This document shows positions 34,388 to 43,522 of a DNA stretch of 64,000 nucleotides, piece after piece (within the stretch, counting starts at the first letter, position 1; every line of letters begins with the position of its first letter). A program made the position numbers and the translations under genes. The stretch is from Sphingosinicella sp. BN140058 (GTDB lineage: Bacteria; Pseudomonadota; Alphaproteobacteria; Sphingomonadales; Sphingomonadaceae), in contig NZ_CP035502.1 of assembly GCF_004135585.1 (NCBI RefSeq), positions 248,001-312,000 of the forward strand, in the 5' to 3' direction. A model generated the notes under the pieces. That model was not told where the DNA came from, ran no database searches, and was given only the letters and a program-made list of their open reading frames with translations.

Positions 34388-35062
34388 CTATTCGATCCGG
34401 ACCGGTTTCAGTGAAAGGGGAACCAGGTCGACGGCGCGGCCGTCGACGGTTTTGGCCATCATCATCTCGCAGCACTCCGGCAGGGCTTCCAGTAGGGGGC
34501 GAAGCTGGGCGTCTTGCTCGACGGAGTGCTTTTGGCCGGAAGCGTCGATGCAGAAGATGTCGGGCGCCCAATATCCAGTCGGAAGAGTGAGGTGGATATC
34601 GTAGGGACGCGCCGCGATCGTGCCGGCCATCAGGGCGGCGACGCGGCGATAGACCTCGATGATTATCGCGCGGTCTGGATCCGGAAAGGCAGCCAGCTGA
34701 GCTCTCGGATCCTGAATGGCATCGACGTGCACGAAGTCGGCCGAGATCTCGACGAGTCGGTCGACGAGCTGCTCGAGCCATCCCACGCCGACGGCGACGT
34801 CAGCCGCCTCCTCCGGATAGACGGCGACGGTGGAGTCGAAGATGTATGCCGCGCGGTTGCCGTGGAGCAAAAGCTCGATGCCGATGCCGATCGTGTCGGC
34901 GCTGATCCGGATCTCGAAGCCGTCGAGCAGCTGGAGCCGGTGCGTGGCCGGTGCCGAGGGCTTGATCTCACCGACCTGGGCAGTAAGCCGATTGCTGATT
35001 GCGAAGATGTCCGCCCGGATCGCGGTGATCGTGTCCGCGTCCGCTTTCCCGAAAACGAGCAT
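34388..35062 (-). CDS. Hypothetical protein, 224 aa
   Basis: Start ATG shares a base with the preceding stop (TGATG), so coupled. Alpha/beta protein with repeated beta segments (HRLQLLDGFEIRISADTIGI, GIELLLHGNRAAYIFDSTVA) and helices, ending DLVPLSLKPVRIE. No signal, no known motif. Function unknown. Confidence 0.6.
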   Translation of the reverse strand: MLVFGKADADTITAIRADIFAISNRLTAQVGEIKPSAPATHRLQLLDGFEIRISADTIGIGIELLLHGNRAAYIFDSTVAVYPEEAADVAVGVGWLEQLVDRLVEISADFVHVDAIQDPRAQLAAFPDPDRAIIIEVYRRVAALMAGTIAARPYDIHLTLPTGYWAPDIFCIDASGQKHSVEQDAQLRPLLEALPECCEMMMAKTVDGRAVDLVPLSLKPVRIE

Positions 35063-35625
35063 CAGGTCGCGGCCCGATCAGAGCGCTCAAGGTCACCGAC
35101 GAGCCTGAAGGCAGCCTTACCCAGGGAGTCGACTTCGATGACAAAGAGGCCATCTTCGTAAAGGCCGTCGGCGACAACCTTCGAGACCTCGCCCATCGAG
35201 TACAGGCTCTGCAGCGTGATGATGAGGCTCTCGAAGCTGGAGAGCGAGGAGCTTCCGACGTCGAAGCGCCAGAGATTGGAGGCCGCGGCGCGATGAGGGC
35301 GCGCGTGAGGTGTGATCCGGCCGCGCAAATACTGAGTGATAGAGCTCCGTGCTTTTGGGCTGTCGACGCGGAATGAAACGATCACTGAGTGCGTCTCGAT
35401 CGGACGTTCGCCAGGCGGAGGGTCGATCTGGCGGGTAGCCATCGCGAGATAATCAGGTGCCGGCGCGATCGCCGCCCCGCTGAAGCGCGCGGCGAGGGCG
35501 CGGCGGGCTTCGTCGATGCGGCGAGCATCGTCGTCGGACACGGACACCGGCCTGTTGGTCGTAAGGGAGGCAAGGTCCGGATGCTGTGAATGCGAGCAGC
35601 AATCGTCGCTATAGCAGATGTGCAT
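35062..35625 (-). CDS. Hypothetical protein, 187 aa
   Basis: GGAG six bases before ATG 35625. N-terminal CYSDDCCSHSQH is a dense Cys/His cluster that could bind a metal. The body has a helix (DDARRIDEARRALAARFSG) and a beta domain (THSVIVSFRVDSPKARSSIT ... GLFVIEVDSLGKAAFRLV). Coupled to the following gene. No family recognised. Confidence 0.6.
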   Translation of the reverse strand: MHICYSDDCCSHSQHPDLASLTTNRPVSVSDDDARRIDEARRALAARFSGAAIAPAPDYLAMATRQIDPPPGERPIETHSVIVSFRVDSPKARSSITQYLRGRITPHARPHRAAASNLWRFDVGSSSLSSFESLIITLQSLYSMGEVSKVVADGLYEDGLFVIEVDSLGKAAFRLVGDLERSDRAAT

Positions 35626-35642
35626 GAGGTGCTCCGAGTGGA

Positions 35643-36188
35643 TCAGGCTGCAATCGCCGCAGGAACGGGGTTGTCGAGCGACTCTCCCTTGATGAGAGCG
35701 ACGAGAGCCTGCCCCGACACGAACCGAACGTCGCCGGTGGCGTTGTCGCGCGACTTCCTGCCGGTTCGGCCGCAGTGAATGAATAGGCCTGGTTGGCCGC
35801 GATGTGCGCAGACGCGACTGAAGTCTGCAACGTGCTTCGGATCAATGGATCGCGAGTAGCGCTTGGTTTGCACAAGGCACCAGGAGCCATCGACGTGAAT
35901 CTCACCGTCGACGCCACCGTCACAGGTGTAGCTATGGTTCCGCCGGACGGCGTGGCCCGCAGCGCTGGCCGCGTCGAGGACGAGCTCTTCAACGGCGTGG
36001 GGGTTCATCTTGCGGAGGTAGGCGATGATCGCCCCGTCTGGCATGTCGCGAACGCGGTCGAGCGCGCGCTCAGATTGCCCACGAACTTTTCGATGGTAGG
36101 CGTTCGGCCGGAGCTTTTGCCAGATGCCAACCCAGATCGCGGCGATTGCCGTTATGCCGATCAGAAGAACGAGAATGCGAGGATCCAC
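35643..36188 (-). CDS. Membrane-anchored Mrr-like restriction endonuclease
   Basis: 181 residues from GTG 36188 (AAGGA seven bases upstream). N-terminal membrane helix (ILVLLIGITAIAAIWVGIWQ), then a PD-(D/E)XK domain of the Mrr_cat type: AVEELVLDAASAAGHAVRRN, GGVDGEIHVDGSWCLVQTKR with catalytic Asp and Q-x-K, then HVADFSRVCAHRGQPGLFIH. Mrr enzymes cut modified or foreign DNA. Fusion to a membrane anchor suggests action at the envelope, for example on entering DNA. No partner methylase adjacent. Confidence 0.75.
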   Translation of the reverse strand: MDPRILVLLIGITAIAAIWVGIWQKLRPNAYHRKVRGQSERALDRVRDMPDGAIIAYLRKMNPHAVEELVLDAASAAGHAVRRNHSYTCDGGVDGEIHVDGSWCLVQTKRYSRSIDPKHVADFSRVCAHRGQPGLFIHCGRTGRKSRDNATGDVRFVSGQALVALIKGESLDNPVPAAIAA

Positions 36189-36191
36189 GAA

Positions 36192-36644
36192 TCATCCTTC
36201 AAAGTGGTGCGGTTCGGTCTCCGTGAGCGATTTCTCGATGTCGCGGCAGAGATCCTGAACGTCTATGTCTTGTAGAGGGAAATCCCAGGCGAGGAACGCA
36301 AAGCCCTGCCCTGCCAAGCCATCGACCTCGTGCGGCGAGTGAGGATCGATCTTGAAGAAAGTCCCGACGTCGAGAGCGGCCGACGTGTCCTGCGTATGGA
36401 GGATGGGATGACCGTCCGCGAGGATGACGACACCTACGGAATGGTGGGATCGGTCGGGAATGATGTGCGTATCGACATGCTCTTCAACGCGGCCCGCGAC
36501 GAACCAGATGTCCGTTCCATACTGGAAGATTTCGTCTGGGCGGGCGGACGCGTGTTCCAGCACCGCTTCGCGAAGCGCTTCGGTCCAACGTGCGGGGACG
36601 GATACGCCGTTGGGGACAGTGATCGTGCCTGCGCTTGCGTGCAC
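36192..36644 (-). CDS. Cupin-like protein
   Basis: 150 residues from GTG 36644, behind AAAGGGA which starts right after the preceding stop. HHSVGVVILADGHPILHTQD and GTFFKIDPHSPHEVDG match the two cupin motifs with their histidines and a P-H-x-x-H turn; the C-terminal tail is acidic. Likely a metal-binding beta-barrel with sensing or catalytic role; substrate unknown. Confidence 0.6.
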   Translation of the reverse strand: MHASAGTITVPNGVSVPARWTEALREAVLEHASARPDEIFQYGTDIWFVAGRVEEHVDTHIIPDRSHHSVGVVILADGHPILHTQDTSAALDVGTFFKIDPHSPHEVDGLAGQGFAFLAWDFPLQDIDVQDLCRDIEKSLTETEPHHFEG

Positions 36645-36658
36645 CGGGGAGATCCCTT

Positions 36659-37204
36659 TCAGTCTGTCCTCGCCCGTAGCCGCCTGATCGCGAGCTCGTC
36701 GAGAATATCCGGAGCCTCCACCGCGATCAAAGTCTGATCTGAACGGAGGCAGTAATCGCCGAGCACCGCGGCAACGTCGCTTGCGAGGCGCCGATCGGAG
36801 TCGATGCCGAATACCACGATGATCTGATCGGGCCGGCGGGTGTCGAGGAGGCCGCGCAAGATCTCTTGCGCGGCCCGAGGGTCCTGATGCCAGTCTGAAA
36901 TGATCAGAACACCGTCGTTCGACCCGTCGGAACGGACGCGTTTCAAGAACGCGATGGTGTCTTCGAGGATAGCAGCGTCGGGAGCGTCCGCGACGTCCGT
37001 GGGCAAACATTGTAGTTGAAAAAGACGTGCTGCCGCACGGATCGTCTCCAGGAGGCCAAGGCCAGGCTTCGAAACGCTTATGACGATCGGGGCGTCGCTG
37101 CCATCGAGGACACGCTCACCAATAGCGCGCGTCAGGCCGCAGGCGAATTCGCATCGGAGCCGGCGTGCCGCGGCCGCGATTTCCCGGTAGCTTGGTTCAG
37201 GCAT
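36659..37204 (-). CDS. Hypothetical Rossmann-like protein, 181 aa
   Basis: ATG 37204 with GGAG five bases upstream. Alternating strands and helices: APIVISVSKPGLGLLETIRA, GVLIISDWHQDPRAAQEILR, QIIVVFGIDSDRRLASDVAA, QTLIAVEAPDILDELAIRR. The third strand carries GIDSD in acidic-loop position, so a nucleotide- or phosphate-binding Rossmann/TOPRIM-type fold is possible. Starts the minus-strand group; the divergent YdcH-like gene begins about 130 bases away. Confidence 0.55.
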   Translation of the reverse strand: MPEPSYREIAAAARRLRCEFACGLTRAIGERVLDGSDAPIVISVSKPGLGLLETIRAAARLFQLQCLPTDVADAPDAAILEDTIAFLKRVRSDGSNDGVLIISDWHQDPRAAQEILRGLLDTRRPDQIIVVFGIDSDRRLASDVAAVLGDYCLRSDQTLIAVEAPDILDELAIRRLRARTD

Positions 37205-37331
37205 GGATGCTCCAATGGTCTGGCGAAGCGCCGGCGGGCCGCCTTTCCTTCTCGCCTTTTCGTCGAGAAACATGCTGACTTTGCAGGGATCTGGGCGCAG
37301 CATGACGACTCAAGCAAAGGAGAAGGCCAGT

Positions 37332-37487
37332 ATGCATTCACCTCACCAAGCTTCACTCCAGACCCGTCACGAGGCGCTTGATAGGAAGATCTCTGCGGAG
37401 GCGGGGCGGAGGGTTCCAGACCTGGCTGGGATCGCGACATTGAAGAAGCAGAAGCTGCGGTTGAAAGATCAGCTCCAGGGCCATTGA
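37332..37487 (+). CDS. DUF465 (YdcH-like) small protein
   Basis: 51 residues from ATG 37332 (AAGGAG nine bases upstream; ATG 37302 would add ten). HEALDRKISAEAGRRVPDLA and TLKKQKLRLKDQLQG form the two-helix hairpin of DUF465 proteins. Function of the family is unknown. Interrupts a long minus-strand stretch and is closed by a terminator. Confidence 0.7.
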   Translation: MHSPHQASLQTRHEALDRKISAEAGRRVPDLAGIATLKKQKLRLKDQLQGH

Positions 37488-37508
37488 TCCAGAGGGACTG
37501 ACATAGGA

Positions 37509-37546
37509 AGGGCCGGCGGCAGGGATGCCACCGGCCCTCTTTCTTT
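37509..37546 (+). terminator. Rho-independent terminator
   Basis: AGGGCCGG (37509-37516) pairs with CCGGCCCT (37531-37538), followed by CTTTCTTTTG. Ends the YdcH-like transcript and lies between it and the convergent chemoreceptor gene. Confidence 0.75.
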
Positions 37547-37564
37547 TGTGCTCGGGGCGATGTC

Positions 37565-39397
37565 TCAGAATTCGTTCCAGTCGTCCACGGCCGTGGCGAG
37601 GTTCGATTGCAGAGCAAGAGCAGTATTGCCTCGCACCTGCGGACGGGGAGCGGCCTTGCTGGGCTTCACGGCCGCGACCGGCGCCGCGCCGGTTGTTCCG
37701 GTGTTGAACCGGCCAACCAGCCGGGTAAGTCCGGTGGCTTCGTCCGAGAGGCTCTTAGCCGCTGCGGTGCTTTCTTCGACCATCGCGGCGTTCTGCTGGG
37801 TCACCTTGTCCATCTCGGTAATGGCGGTGTTGACCTGAGCGAGAGCCGAGCTCTGCTGATCGGCAGCCATTGCGATCTGAGACACGAGGCCGCTGATCTC
37901 GTCGACGGAACCAATGATGCGCCCGAGTGCCTTGCCGGCTTCGCCGACGAGACCGACACCATGGCCTACCTGTCGGGAGCTGCTCGAGATGAGGGCAGTA
38001 ATCTCCTGCGCTGCATCGGCCGAGCGCTGAGCAAGTGCTCGCACTTCGTTGGCGACGACGGCGAAGGCACGGCCGGCTTCACCGGCGTGGGCTGCCTCGA
38101 CTGAGGCGTTGAGGGCGAGCAGGTTGGTCTGGAAGGCGATCTTGTCGATCACCTCGATGATTTTGGTGATCTCCTGGGAGCTCTTCTCGATCTCGGCCAT
38201 TGCCGTGACGGCGTCGGAGACGGTTTTGCTGCTGGCCTGTGCGTCCGCCTGGGTCGCCTGAACGAGCTTGTTCGCCTCGTTAGCGCCGGCAGCGCTGTTT
38301 TGGACCGTGGCGGTGATTTCCGTCATCGCGGCGGCTGTCTCCTCGAGACTAGCAGCTTGCTGCTCGGTGCGCCTCGAAAGATCTTCCGAGGCGTCGCTTA
38401 TCTCGCCAGAGCCGCCGTGGATGTTGGTCGTCGCGCGCGAGATACCAGCCATAGCCTCCTTCAGCTCGCGTACGGCCGCGTTGAAATCGATCTTCAGCTT
38501 CTCAAACTCGGGCGGGAACGCGACCGCCATCTCATAGGTGAGATCGCCGGCGGCAAGCGCCGAAAGGCCCTCGGCGAGCGCAGTGGTAACGCGTTCCTGA
38601 ACTGCAGCCGCCTCGGCTGCTCGGACCCGTTCTTTCTCGACCACTGAGGAGCGGAAGGTGTCCACGGCTCGTGCGATGCCGCCGATCTCGTCCTTGAGGT
38701 CAAGGTTAGGCACGGGTGCCTCGGGATTTTTAGACAGGTCTCCGATCGACTTCGCCAGCCCATTGATGGGTTGGACCACCTTGCGGGTCACCACGAAGAA
38801 CGATGCGCCGATCGCGCCGATGCCCATGAGAGCGAACAGCATGCCAATGGTCATGTATATGTCGTTGCTGGCGCCGCTCGCTTTGACTTCGGTGCCGGCG
38901 GCCTCGATGTTGAACTTGGTCAGGGCGCCGACCGCATCCGAGATCGGCTCGACGGCGCGAGCGGTCTCGCTCTCCCAGCCATTGAGTTCCTCCAGGTTGC
39001 CGCTCGCGAGGATCCGCTCCAGCTGATCGAGATCCCGCTTGCCGTCAGCCAAGGCTTTTGTGCCCGCCTCGGCAAGGGCGAGCTCGCGCTCGTCCATTGG
39101 AGTCGCGAGGTAGCGCTTATAGGCGGCCTTTCCTCGGATGCGGCTGTCGTGCACTGACTTCAGGCCATCGGCAAAGGACATGTCATCGTTGCGAACCTTA
39201 TGACCAACCTCGACGACGCCGAGAGCGTAGGCATCCTGCGTCTCCTTGAGGTCGTTCAGCGCGACGACGCGGGCTTCCATGAGGTTCTCGAAGGCCGCGT
39301 CGTTGGATCGGCTGGAGAAGAAGCTAAGGGCAGCCATCATAAGGATAGCCCCGGCAAGGAAGCCGAGGCACGACAAAAGCTTGGTGCGAAGAGTCAT
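37565..39397 (-). CDS. Methyl-accepting chemotaxis protein
   Basis: 610 residues from ATG 39397. Membrane helix 1 ([20 protein letters not shown]), a periplasmic four-helix sensor (about 30-185), membrane helix 2 ([20 protein letters not shown]), a HAMP domain and the cytoplasmic signalling hairpin with [20 protein letters not shown] and [10 protein letters not shown] at the tip. The C-terminus DDWNEF is a WxxF-type pentapeptide tether for CheR. Binds a ligand outside and controls CheA; the ligand is unknown and no che genes are in the window. Confidence 0.92.
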   Translation of the reverse strand: MTLRTKLLSCLGFLAGAILMMAALSFFSSRSNDAAFENLMEARVVALNDLKETQDAYALGVVEVGHKVRNDDMSFADGLKSVHDSRIRGKAAYKRYLATPMDERELALAEAGTKALADGKRDLDQLERILASGNLEELNGWESETARAVEPISDAVGALTKFNIEAAGTEVKASGASNDIYMTIGMLFALMGIGAIGASFFVVTRKVVQPINGLAKSIGDLSKNPEAPVPNLDLKDEIGGIARAVDTFRSSVVEKERVRAAEAAAVQERVTTALAEGLSALAAGDLTYEMAVAFPPEFEKLKIDFNAAVRELKEAMAGISRATTNIHGGSGEISDASEDLSRRTEQQAASLEETAAAMTEITATVQNSAAGANEANKLVQATQADAQASSKTVSDAVTAMAEIEKSSQEITKIIEVIDKIAFQTNLLALNASVEAAHAGEAGRAFAVVANEVRALAQRSADAAQEITALISSSSRQVGHGVGLVGEAGKALGRIIGSVDEISGLVSQIAMAADQQSSALAQVNTAITEMDKVTQQNAAMVEESTAAAKSLSDEATGLTRLVGRFNTGTTGAAPVAAVKPSKAAPRPQVRGNTALALQSNLATAVDDWNEF

Positions 39398-39534
39398 CGC
39401 GGATGCGTCTTTCTGCTGTTTGCTAAGCCGCTGACGGCCGAGTATCAGAAAGATCATAGACACGGATCAGCGCGAGAACCGCCGGAATATGGAAATATGC
39501 CGTGCTCCCGAGGGGATGCCGACGCGCGGAGTGC

Positions 39535-40095
39535 TCATCTGGGAAACCGCAGGAAGATTCGGTCCGGCCGGAACACGACATAGCTGTCCTCTGCGGCTTG
39601 CCGGATTCGGGCGAGGCGGCGGCCGGCTGCGTGGAGTTGTTGCTGGAGCGCGAGCCACTGGGAGCTTTGATAGGGGTGGAGCCCCATTGCCGTCCTGATT
39701 TGCTGCTCTTCGTGGGCGGCGTCGGAAAGCCCGGGCCCTTCGCCGCGGTTGGGGTAAACTAACCCATCGTAGCCGCAGGCAAGGAGATGATTCCGGATCT
39801 GCGCGTGCGTGGGTTTCTCTCGAAGATCATCCAGACCAGGGATGTTCGCGATATAGAGCTCGTCCATGACCCGATCGGGCGGCCAGGTGCCTAGGTCGTC
39901 GATCCGCAGGGGGTTGCTCAAATCAAGGAGGACCGGGATCGTGGCAGCCGCCTCGATGGGCTTGCCTTGCAGCAGCTTCCAGTTGAAGCGATCAGCTGCT
40001 TGAGCACGGGTGCCGAAATGGATGCCCATGTCGCGCCGGGCGATGCGGAAGCGGGAGAAGCCCGCTTTCGTGGTAAGATGATAGGCCTCGATCAT
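39535..40095 (-). CDS. ADP-ribosyltransferase-like protein (polyvalent-protein type)
   Basis: 186 residues. EAYHLTTKAGFSRF at the start, GIHFGTRAQAADRF after it, IPVLLDLSNPLRIDDLGTW, then GYDGLVYPNRGEG and EDSYVVFRPDRIFLRF. This is the usual strand order of small ADP-ribosyltransferase domains (His in YH-x-T, a second aromatic strand, and the GYDG...YVVF-P end) found in phage and plasmid polyvalent proteins. The catalytic glutamate is likely in the GEG..EEQQ loop region but cannot be fixed. No signal, so it would act inside this cell or be delivered with DNA. Confidence 0.65.
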   Translation of the reverse strand: MIEAYHLTTKAGFSRFRIARRDMGIHFGTRAQAADRFNWKLLQGKPIEAAATIPVLLDLSNPLRIDDLGTWPPDRVMDELYIANIPGLDDLREKPTHAQIRNHLLACGYDGLVYPNRGEGPGLSDAAHEEQQIRTAMGLHPYQSSQWLALQQQLHAAGRRLARIRQAAEDSYVVFRPDRIFLRFPR

Positions 40096-40149
40096 GTCAT
40101 TCGGCTCGACCCGATCGGTGTGGCTCGGAGGATGCAGAGAGGTACGACA

Positions 40150-40827
40150 TCAAGCGGCGTGCGCGAGCGCGGGGCGTGCGGCGCGATATCGAGCTATCCC
40201 GACCGCGTCCAAGGCGCCGGTCAGCGCGGCAATGGGCCAGGCGATCCTTGCGGCCGCGGCGATCTCCGTTTGACTATGCTTGCACATCTGGAGGCGTTGG
40301 AGACGCGCCGCGGTGATGATGTCTGTCGTACCGTCGTCGGTGCACCCACCATTCTGGCGCCAGCGCAAGCTCCACTCCGAGGCACTGTGAGCCCCTTCTA
40401 TATCGTAGACGGTCTCCTGGCTGTAGACGCCTGCGTGGACAAGGGAGTGGAGGCGAACGCGCCGACCTTTGTCGTCCTTCGGATCCGTGACGGCGTAGAG
40501 GTCTCCGCCGGCGATGCCTTGGAAAGCAACCGCAAAGACATCGCAATTTCCGGCCGTGTAGATTTGGCTGAAGGTCGATCCGTACGATCCATCGGGAGAC
40601 GGAAGCGCAATGAGCGCGTCGATGAAACTCCCGAGGTCGCAGATGTGGGAGCAATCCAGTCGGTTTATCCTGGAGTGACCCTGCATAAGGTCCACGGTGG
40701 AGCCGGTACCGTGACAGGCCAGCCATTGGCTGAGGCGGTCTTCGTCATCGATGGCAGCGGCTGGGCCGGCATCGTCGTTTGCTCGGAGCCAGAAGGGGTC
40801 GAGGGAGGTCTTTGCTCGAGCGGACAT
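40150..40827 (-). CDS. Hypothetical protein, 225 aa
   Basis: GGAAGAAAG before ATG 40827. Histidine- and cysteine-containing (WLACHGTGSTVDL, RLDCSHICDLGSF, GNCDVFAVAF). Mixed alpha/beta, soluble; ends in an alanine-rich helix. Follows the diguanylate cyclase gene in the same direction after 61 bases. No family recognised. Confidence 0.6.
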   Translation of the reverse strand: MSARAKTSLDPFWLRANDDAGPAAAIDDEDRLSQWLACHGTGSTVDLMQGHSRINRLDCSHICDLGSFIDALIALPSPDGSYGSTFSQIYTAGNCDVFAVAFQGIAGGDLYAVTDPKDDKGRRVRLHSLVHAGVYSQETVYDIEGAHSASEWSLRWRQNGGCTDDGTTDIITAARLQRLQMCKHSQTEIAAAARIAWPIAALTGALDAVGIARYRAARPALAHAA

Positions 40828-40888
40828 AGAGCTTTCTTCCGGATTGTGGATCTAGACTGCAGATCCCCATCCTTGCGCACGGCCCCTG

Positions 40889-42172
40889 TCAGGCGGCGAG
40901 TTCGACTCGGTTCCGGCCGGCGCGTTTCGCTGCGTAGAGAGCCGCATCCGCCCGCTTGAAGAAAGTGTCCACGGTATCGGATTCCGGTTGAAAGCCCGCG
41001 ACCCCGATACTGGCTGTGATGGGGATCGAGAGATCGCCATGGATAACTGGCATGGCGGCGATTGCCAACTTGATGCGTTGGGCAGCGTCAACCGCACCCG
41101 ATCGAGCCGTAGCCGGGAGGATCACTACGAACTCCTCGCCGCCCGTGCGGGCAAGACCGTCCACTTCGCGGATGGCAGCTGAGATGCGCCGACAAGCCTC
41201 CTGCAGGACCACGTCGCCGACGTCGTGCCCGTATTTGTCATTCACGAGCTTGAAGTGGTCGAGGTCGACGGCAAGCAGCGAGAGCGGCTGGCTGTAGCGC
41301 TTGGCGCGCTCGGTCTCGCTTTCGATCATCTCGTCGAAGGCGCGGCGGTTCAAGGCTCCCGTCAACGCGTCATGCGTGGCCATGTTCTGGAATTTGCGCT
41401 GGAGCGTGATGTCCGTGAACGTCCAAAGACGTCCCGAGAAGTCGTCGTTTGCAATGGAGCGACGCTCGACCTTGTAGGCGCGGCCGTTGTGCACCGTCTC
41501 CAGGCTGACGGTGGCCGAGGGGTCTCTCATAAGGGATCGTTGCGCATCGACATTGCCTTGCGCGTTGATCAGTCGAGCCATCGCGGTGGCGAGTTCCGCG
41601 CTTGTCGGCTGTCCCGAGTTGAGGCCGAGGAGGAGCTTGGCCCCGTCGTTCGTGATGATCTCCCCGTCGTGGTCAGCGAAGACGATCGGGAGTGGCAATT
41701 GCTGGATCAGCGCATCAATTTTGCGCGAGTGTTCGGCCTGGCGAACGGTTGCTGCTCCTGCGTCGAGAAGGAGAGATATGATCTCGCCCGCCCATGCCAA
41801 ACGGTCGAGATCTGGAGGGACCGAGCCGATGGTTGCGGCCAGGACATGTGCGGAATGACGGGGCACGGGTGCCGCGGCGGCAAAGGTGGGTCGGCCGCGA
41901 CATGCTACCGTCCACGCGACCGGGAGTCGCAGCTTCTCAGTCGGGAGGAGGACGGGTTCGTCCGCGAGGAGCTGAGGAGGGACGCGAAGCTCGGTCCCGA
42001 CTAGTCCGGCGCCCGGGGTGCAGTCCTCAACGCGGACAGTATCGTGGGAAAGCGATGTCGTGAGGACGACAAGACTGCCCGCGAGAGCTTCCTGGACAAG
42101 GCTCAGAAGGCCGCCGATGGACGCGAGGGCACGAGACCCCTTCGGCGCTGAAAATTCAACTGAGGTGGGCAT
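40889..42172 (-). CDS. PAS-type sensor diguanylate cyclase
   Basis: 427 residues from ATG 42172, which lies 17 bases inside the hydrolase gene. An N-terminal GAF/cyclase-sensor-like region (about 10-145, ending DRLAWAGEIISLLLDAG), a PAS fold (about 165-255, LPLPIVFADHDGEIITNDGA) and a GGDEF domain with active site GGEEF (344-348) and inhibitory site RxxD (REVD) five residues before it. Makes cyclic di-GMP from GTP. The intact A-site and I-site predict an active, product-inhibited enzyme. Being co-translated with an RsbQ-like hydrolase suggests that the hydrolase feeds a ligand to the PAS domain. Confidence 0.92.
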   Translation of the reverse strand: MPTSVEFSAPKGSRALASIGGLLSLVQEALAGSLVVLTTSLSHDTVRVEDCTPGAGLVGTELRVPPQLLADEPVLLPTEKLRLPVAWTVACRGRPTFAAAAPVPRHSAHVLAATIGSVPPDLDRLAWAGEIISLLLDAGAATVRQAEHSRKIDALIQQLPLPIVFADHDGEIITNDGAKLLLGLNSGQPTSAELATAMARLINAQGNVDAQRSLMRDPSATVSLETVHNGRAYKVERRSIANDDFSGRLWTFTDITLQRKFQNMATHDALTGALNRRAFDEMIESETERAKRYSQPLSLLAVDLDHFKLVNDKYGHDVGDVVLQEACRRISAAIREVDGLARTGGEEFVVILPATARSGAVDAAQRIKLAIAAMPVIHGDLSIPITASIGVAGFQPESDTVDTFFKRADAALYAAKRAGRNRVELAA

Positions 42173-42992
42173 TGAGGACCTTGGTGACTTCGTCGGGAGC
42201 CGAGAGGTGCGGGAGGTGGCCGGCGCCGTTGAACCAGGCCAACGAGCTGCCTGAGATGTGTTCGGCGAGGTAGTGCCCGACCTGCTCCGGTACAGCGACG
42301 TCACCGCGCGACTGAACGACCAGCGTCGGGACCGACACGAGGTGAAGAAATTCGCGAAGGTCAGATTGGAAGATCATGCGGGCAATATGCGCGGTGACGT
42401 CCGGGCGCATCGACAGCAGTCCGTCCGCGAAGTCGAGGACGGCGCTGGGTGTATCGGCGCCAACCACCATGGGGGCGAAGCCCGCGACCCACAGCTGGTA
42501 GTTGTCGTCCATCGCGCGGAACAGGGCGTCGAGGTCGCTTTGCTCGAAGCCGCCGGTGTAAGCTCGGTCGTTCAAATAGCGAGGCGACGCATTGAGCAGG
42601 ATGAGACGATCGAAAAGCGATGGCGCCTCTATCGATGCCAGAGCCCCGATCATCCCGGAGACCGAGTGCCCGACGTAGGTGCAGCGATCGATACCGAGCT
42701 CGTCAAGAAGCGCCAGCAGATCGTCCGCGTAAGCGGCGATCGACGAGTAGCGATCCGGGCTGAAGTCATCAGGCAGCAGAGGGCCGGCGCCGGGCAGGTC
42801 GAACGTGACTGCGGTGTAGAGATCAGGTAGGTCGGGAATGACCTTCGACCAAGAGCTCTGATCGGTTCCGAGCCCGTGGGAAAAGACCAGGATCTTTGGT
42901 CCCGCTCCGAAGGTCTTGACCCTGTGGCGATGGGCCAGCGGCCCGGTGAGATTCAGGGCCTGCTCGGAGAGCAATTGTTGAGAGAATGACAT
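42156..42992 (-). CDS. RsbQ/KAI2-like alpha/beta hydrolase
   Basis: 278 residues. Nucleophile Ser110 in GHSVSG, Asp231 in SRGDVAVP and His259 in GAGHLPHLSAP make a complete triad; oxyanion loop SHGLGTDQSSW is typical. GHSVSG and the length are those of the RsbQ-D14-KAI2 group, where the hydrolase acts as a signalling partner: Bacillus RsbQ is needed by the PAS phosphatase RsbP. Here the partner in the same place is a PAS-GGDEF protein whose start lies inside this gene. No signal peptide. Ribosome site before 42992 is weak (GAG). Confidence 0.85.
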   Translation of the reverse strand: MSFSQQLLSEQALNLTGPLAHRHRVKTFGAGPKILVFSHGLGTDQSSWSKVIPDLPDLYTAVTFDLPGAGPLLPDDFSPDRYSSIAAYADDLLALLDELGIDRCTYVGHSVSGMIGALASIEAPSLFDRLILLNASPRYLNDRAYTGGFEQSDLDALFRAMDDNYQLWVAGFAPMVVGADTPSAVLDFADGLLSMRPDVTAHIARMIFQSDLREFLHLVSVPTLVVQSRGDVAVPEQVGHYLAEHISGSSLAWFNGAGHLPHLSAPDEVTKVLNAHLS

Positions 42993-43210
42993 TCGCTATC
43001 TCGATCGGTTCGCTGGCAAGCCGCGTGGCTGCGCGGCACGAGCGGGTGGCGCTCAGGAAAACATGCGGCTTGGCCTCTCCACGCCAGCTAGTGGCCGCAT
43101 CTTCGTTAACGTCTCGCCAAGGCGCAGGTCCGGAAAGATCCCAAGAAGGCGTGGCCTAGCGCCTGCGGTTGGTGCGCTTCTGCTTCGGTCGACTCCTGTG
43201 ATCGGCCGCC

Positions 43211-43522
43211 TCAGGCCGCGGTTCCAGCCGCGCGGTCCCGCTCGGAGATGTCCTCGACCTGGCAGGGGGCGAGATGAATTGGATGGCCGGATTGAATGAG
43301 GTCGCCATCCCACTTCTCGATGGTGTCGAGCTTCGCAAGAACGTGGACTCGGGGTCCCGGCTCGGTGCGGAAGCTGAAGACGTTGTAACCGACGATCCGG
43401 GCGATGCGTCCGACGTCGATGCGGGTCCAATTCGACGTCTTCTCGCTTTGGATGATGCGGATCGGGGCGCCGATCGGCGGCAGGTAGCGGATGCTTTGCT
43501 GTTGATCAGGCTGCAGCGGCAT
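43211..43522 (-). CDS. Small hypothetical protein, 103 aa
   Basis: ATG 43522 overlaps the end of the preceding gene by 17 bases. Beta-rich: IRYLPPIGAPIRIIQSEKTS, RIARIVGYNVFSFRTEPGPR, VHVLAKLDTIEKWDGDLIQS, then an acidic-basic tail. Reads like a small barrel. The following 218 bases to the hydrolase gene contain no supported gene. Unknown function. Confidence 0.5.
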   Translation of the reverse strand: MPLQPDQQQSIRYLPPIGAPIRIIQSEKTSNWTRIDVGRIARIVGYNVFSFRTEPGPRVHVLAKLDTIEKWDGDLIQSGHPIHLAPCQVEDISERDRAAGTAA

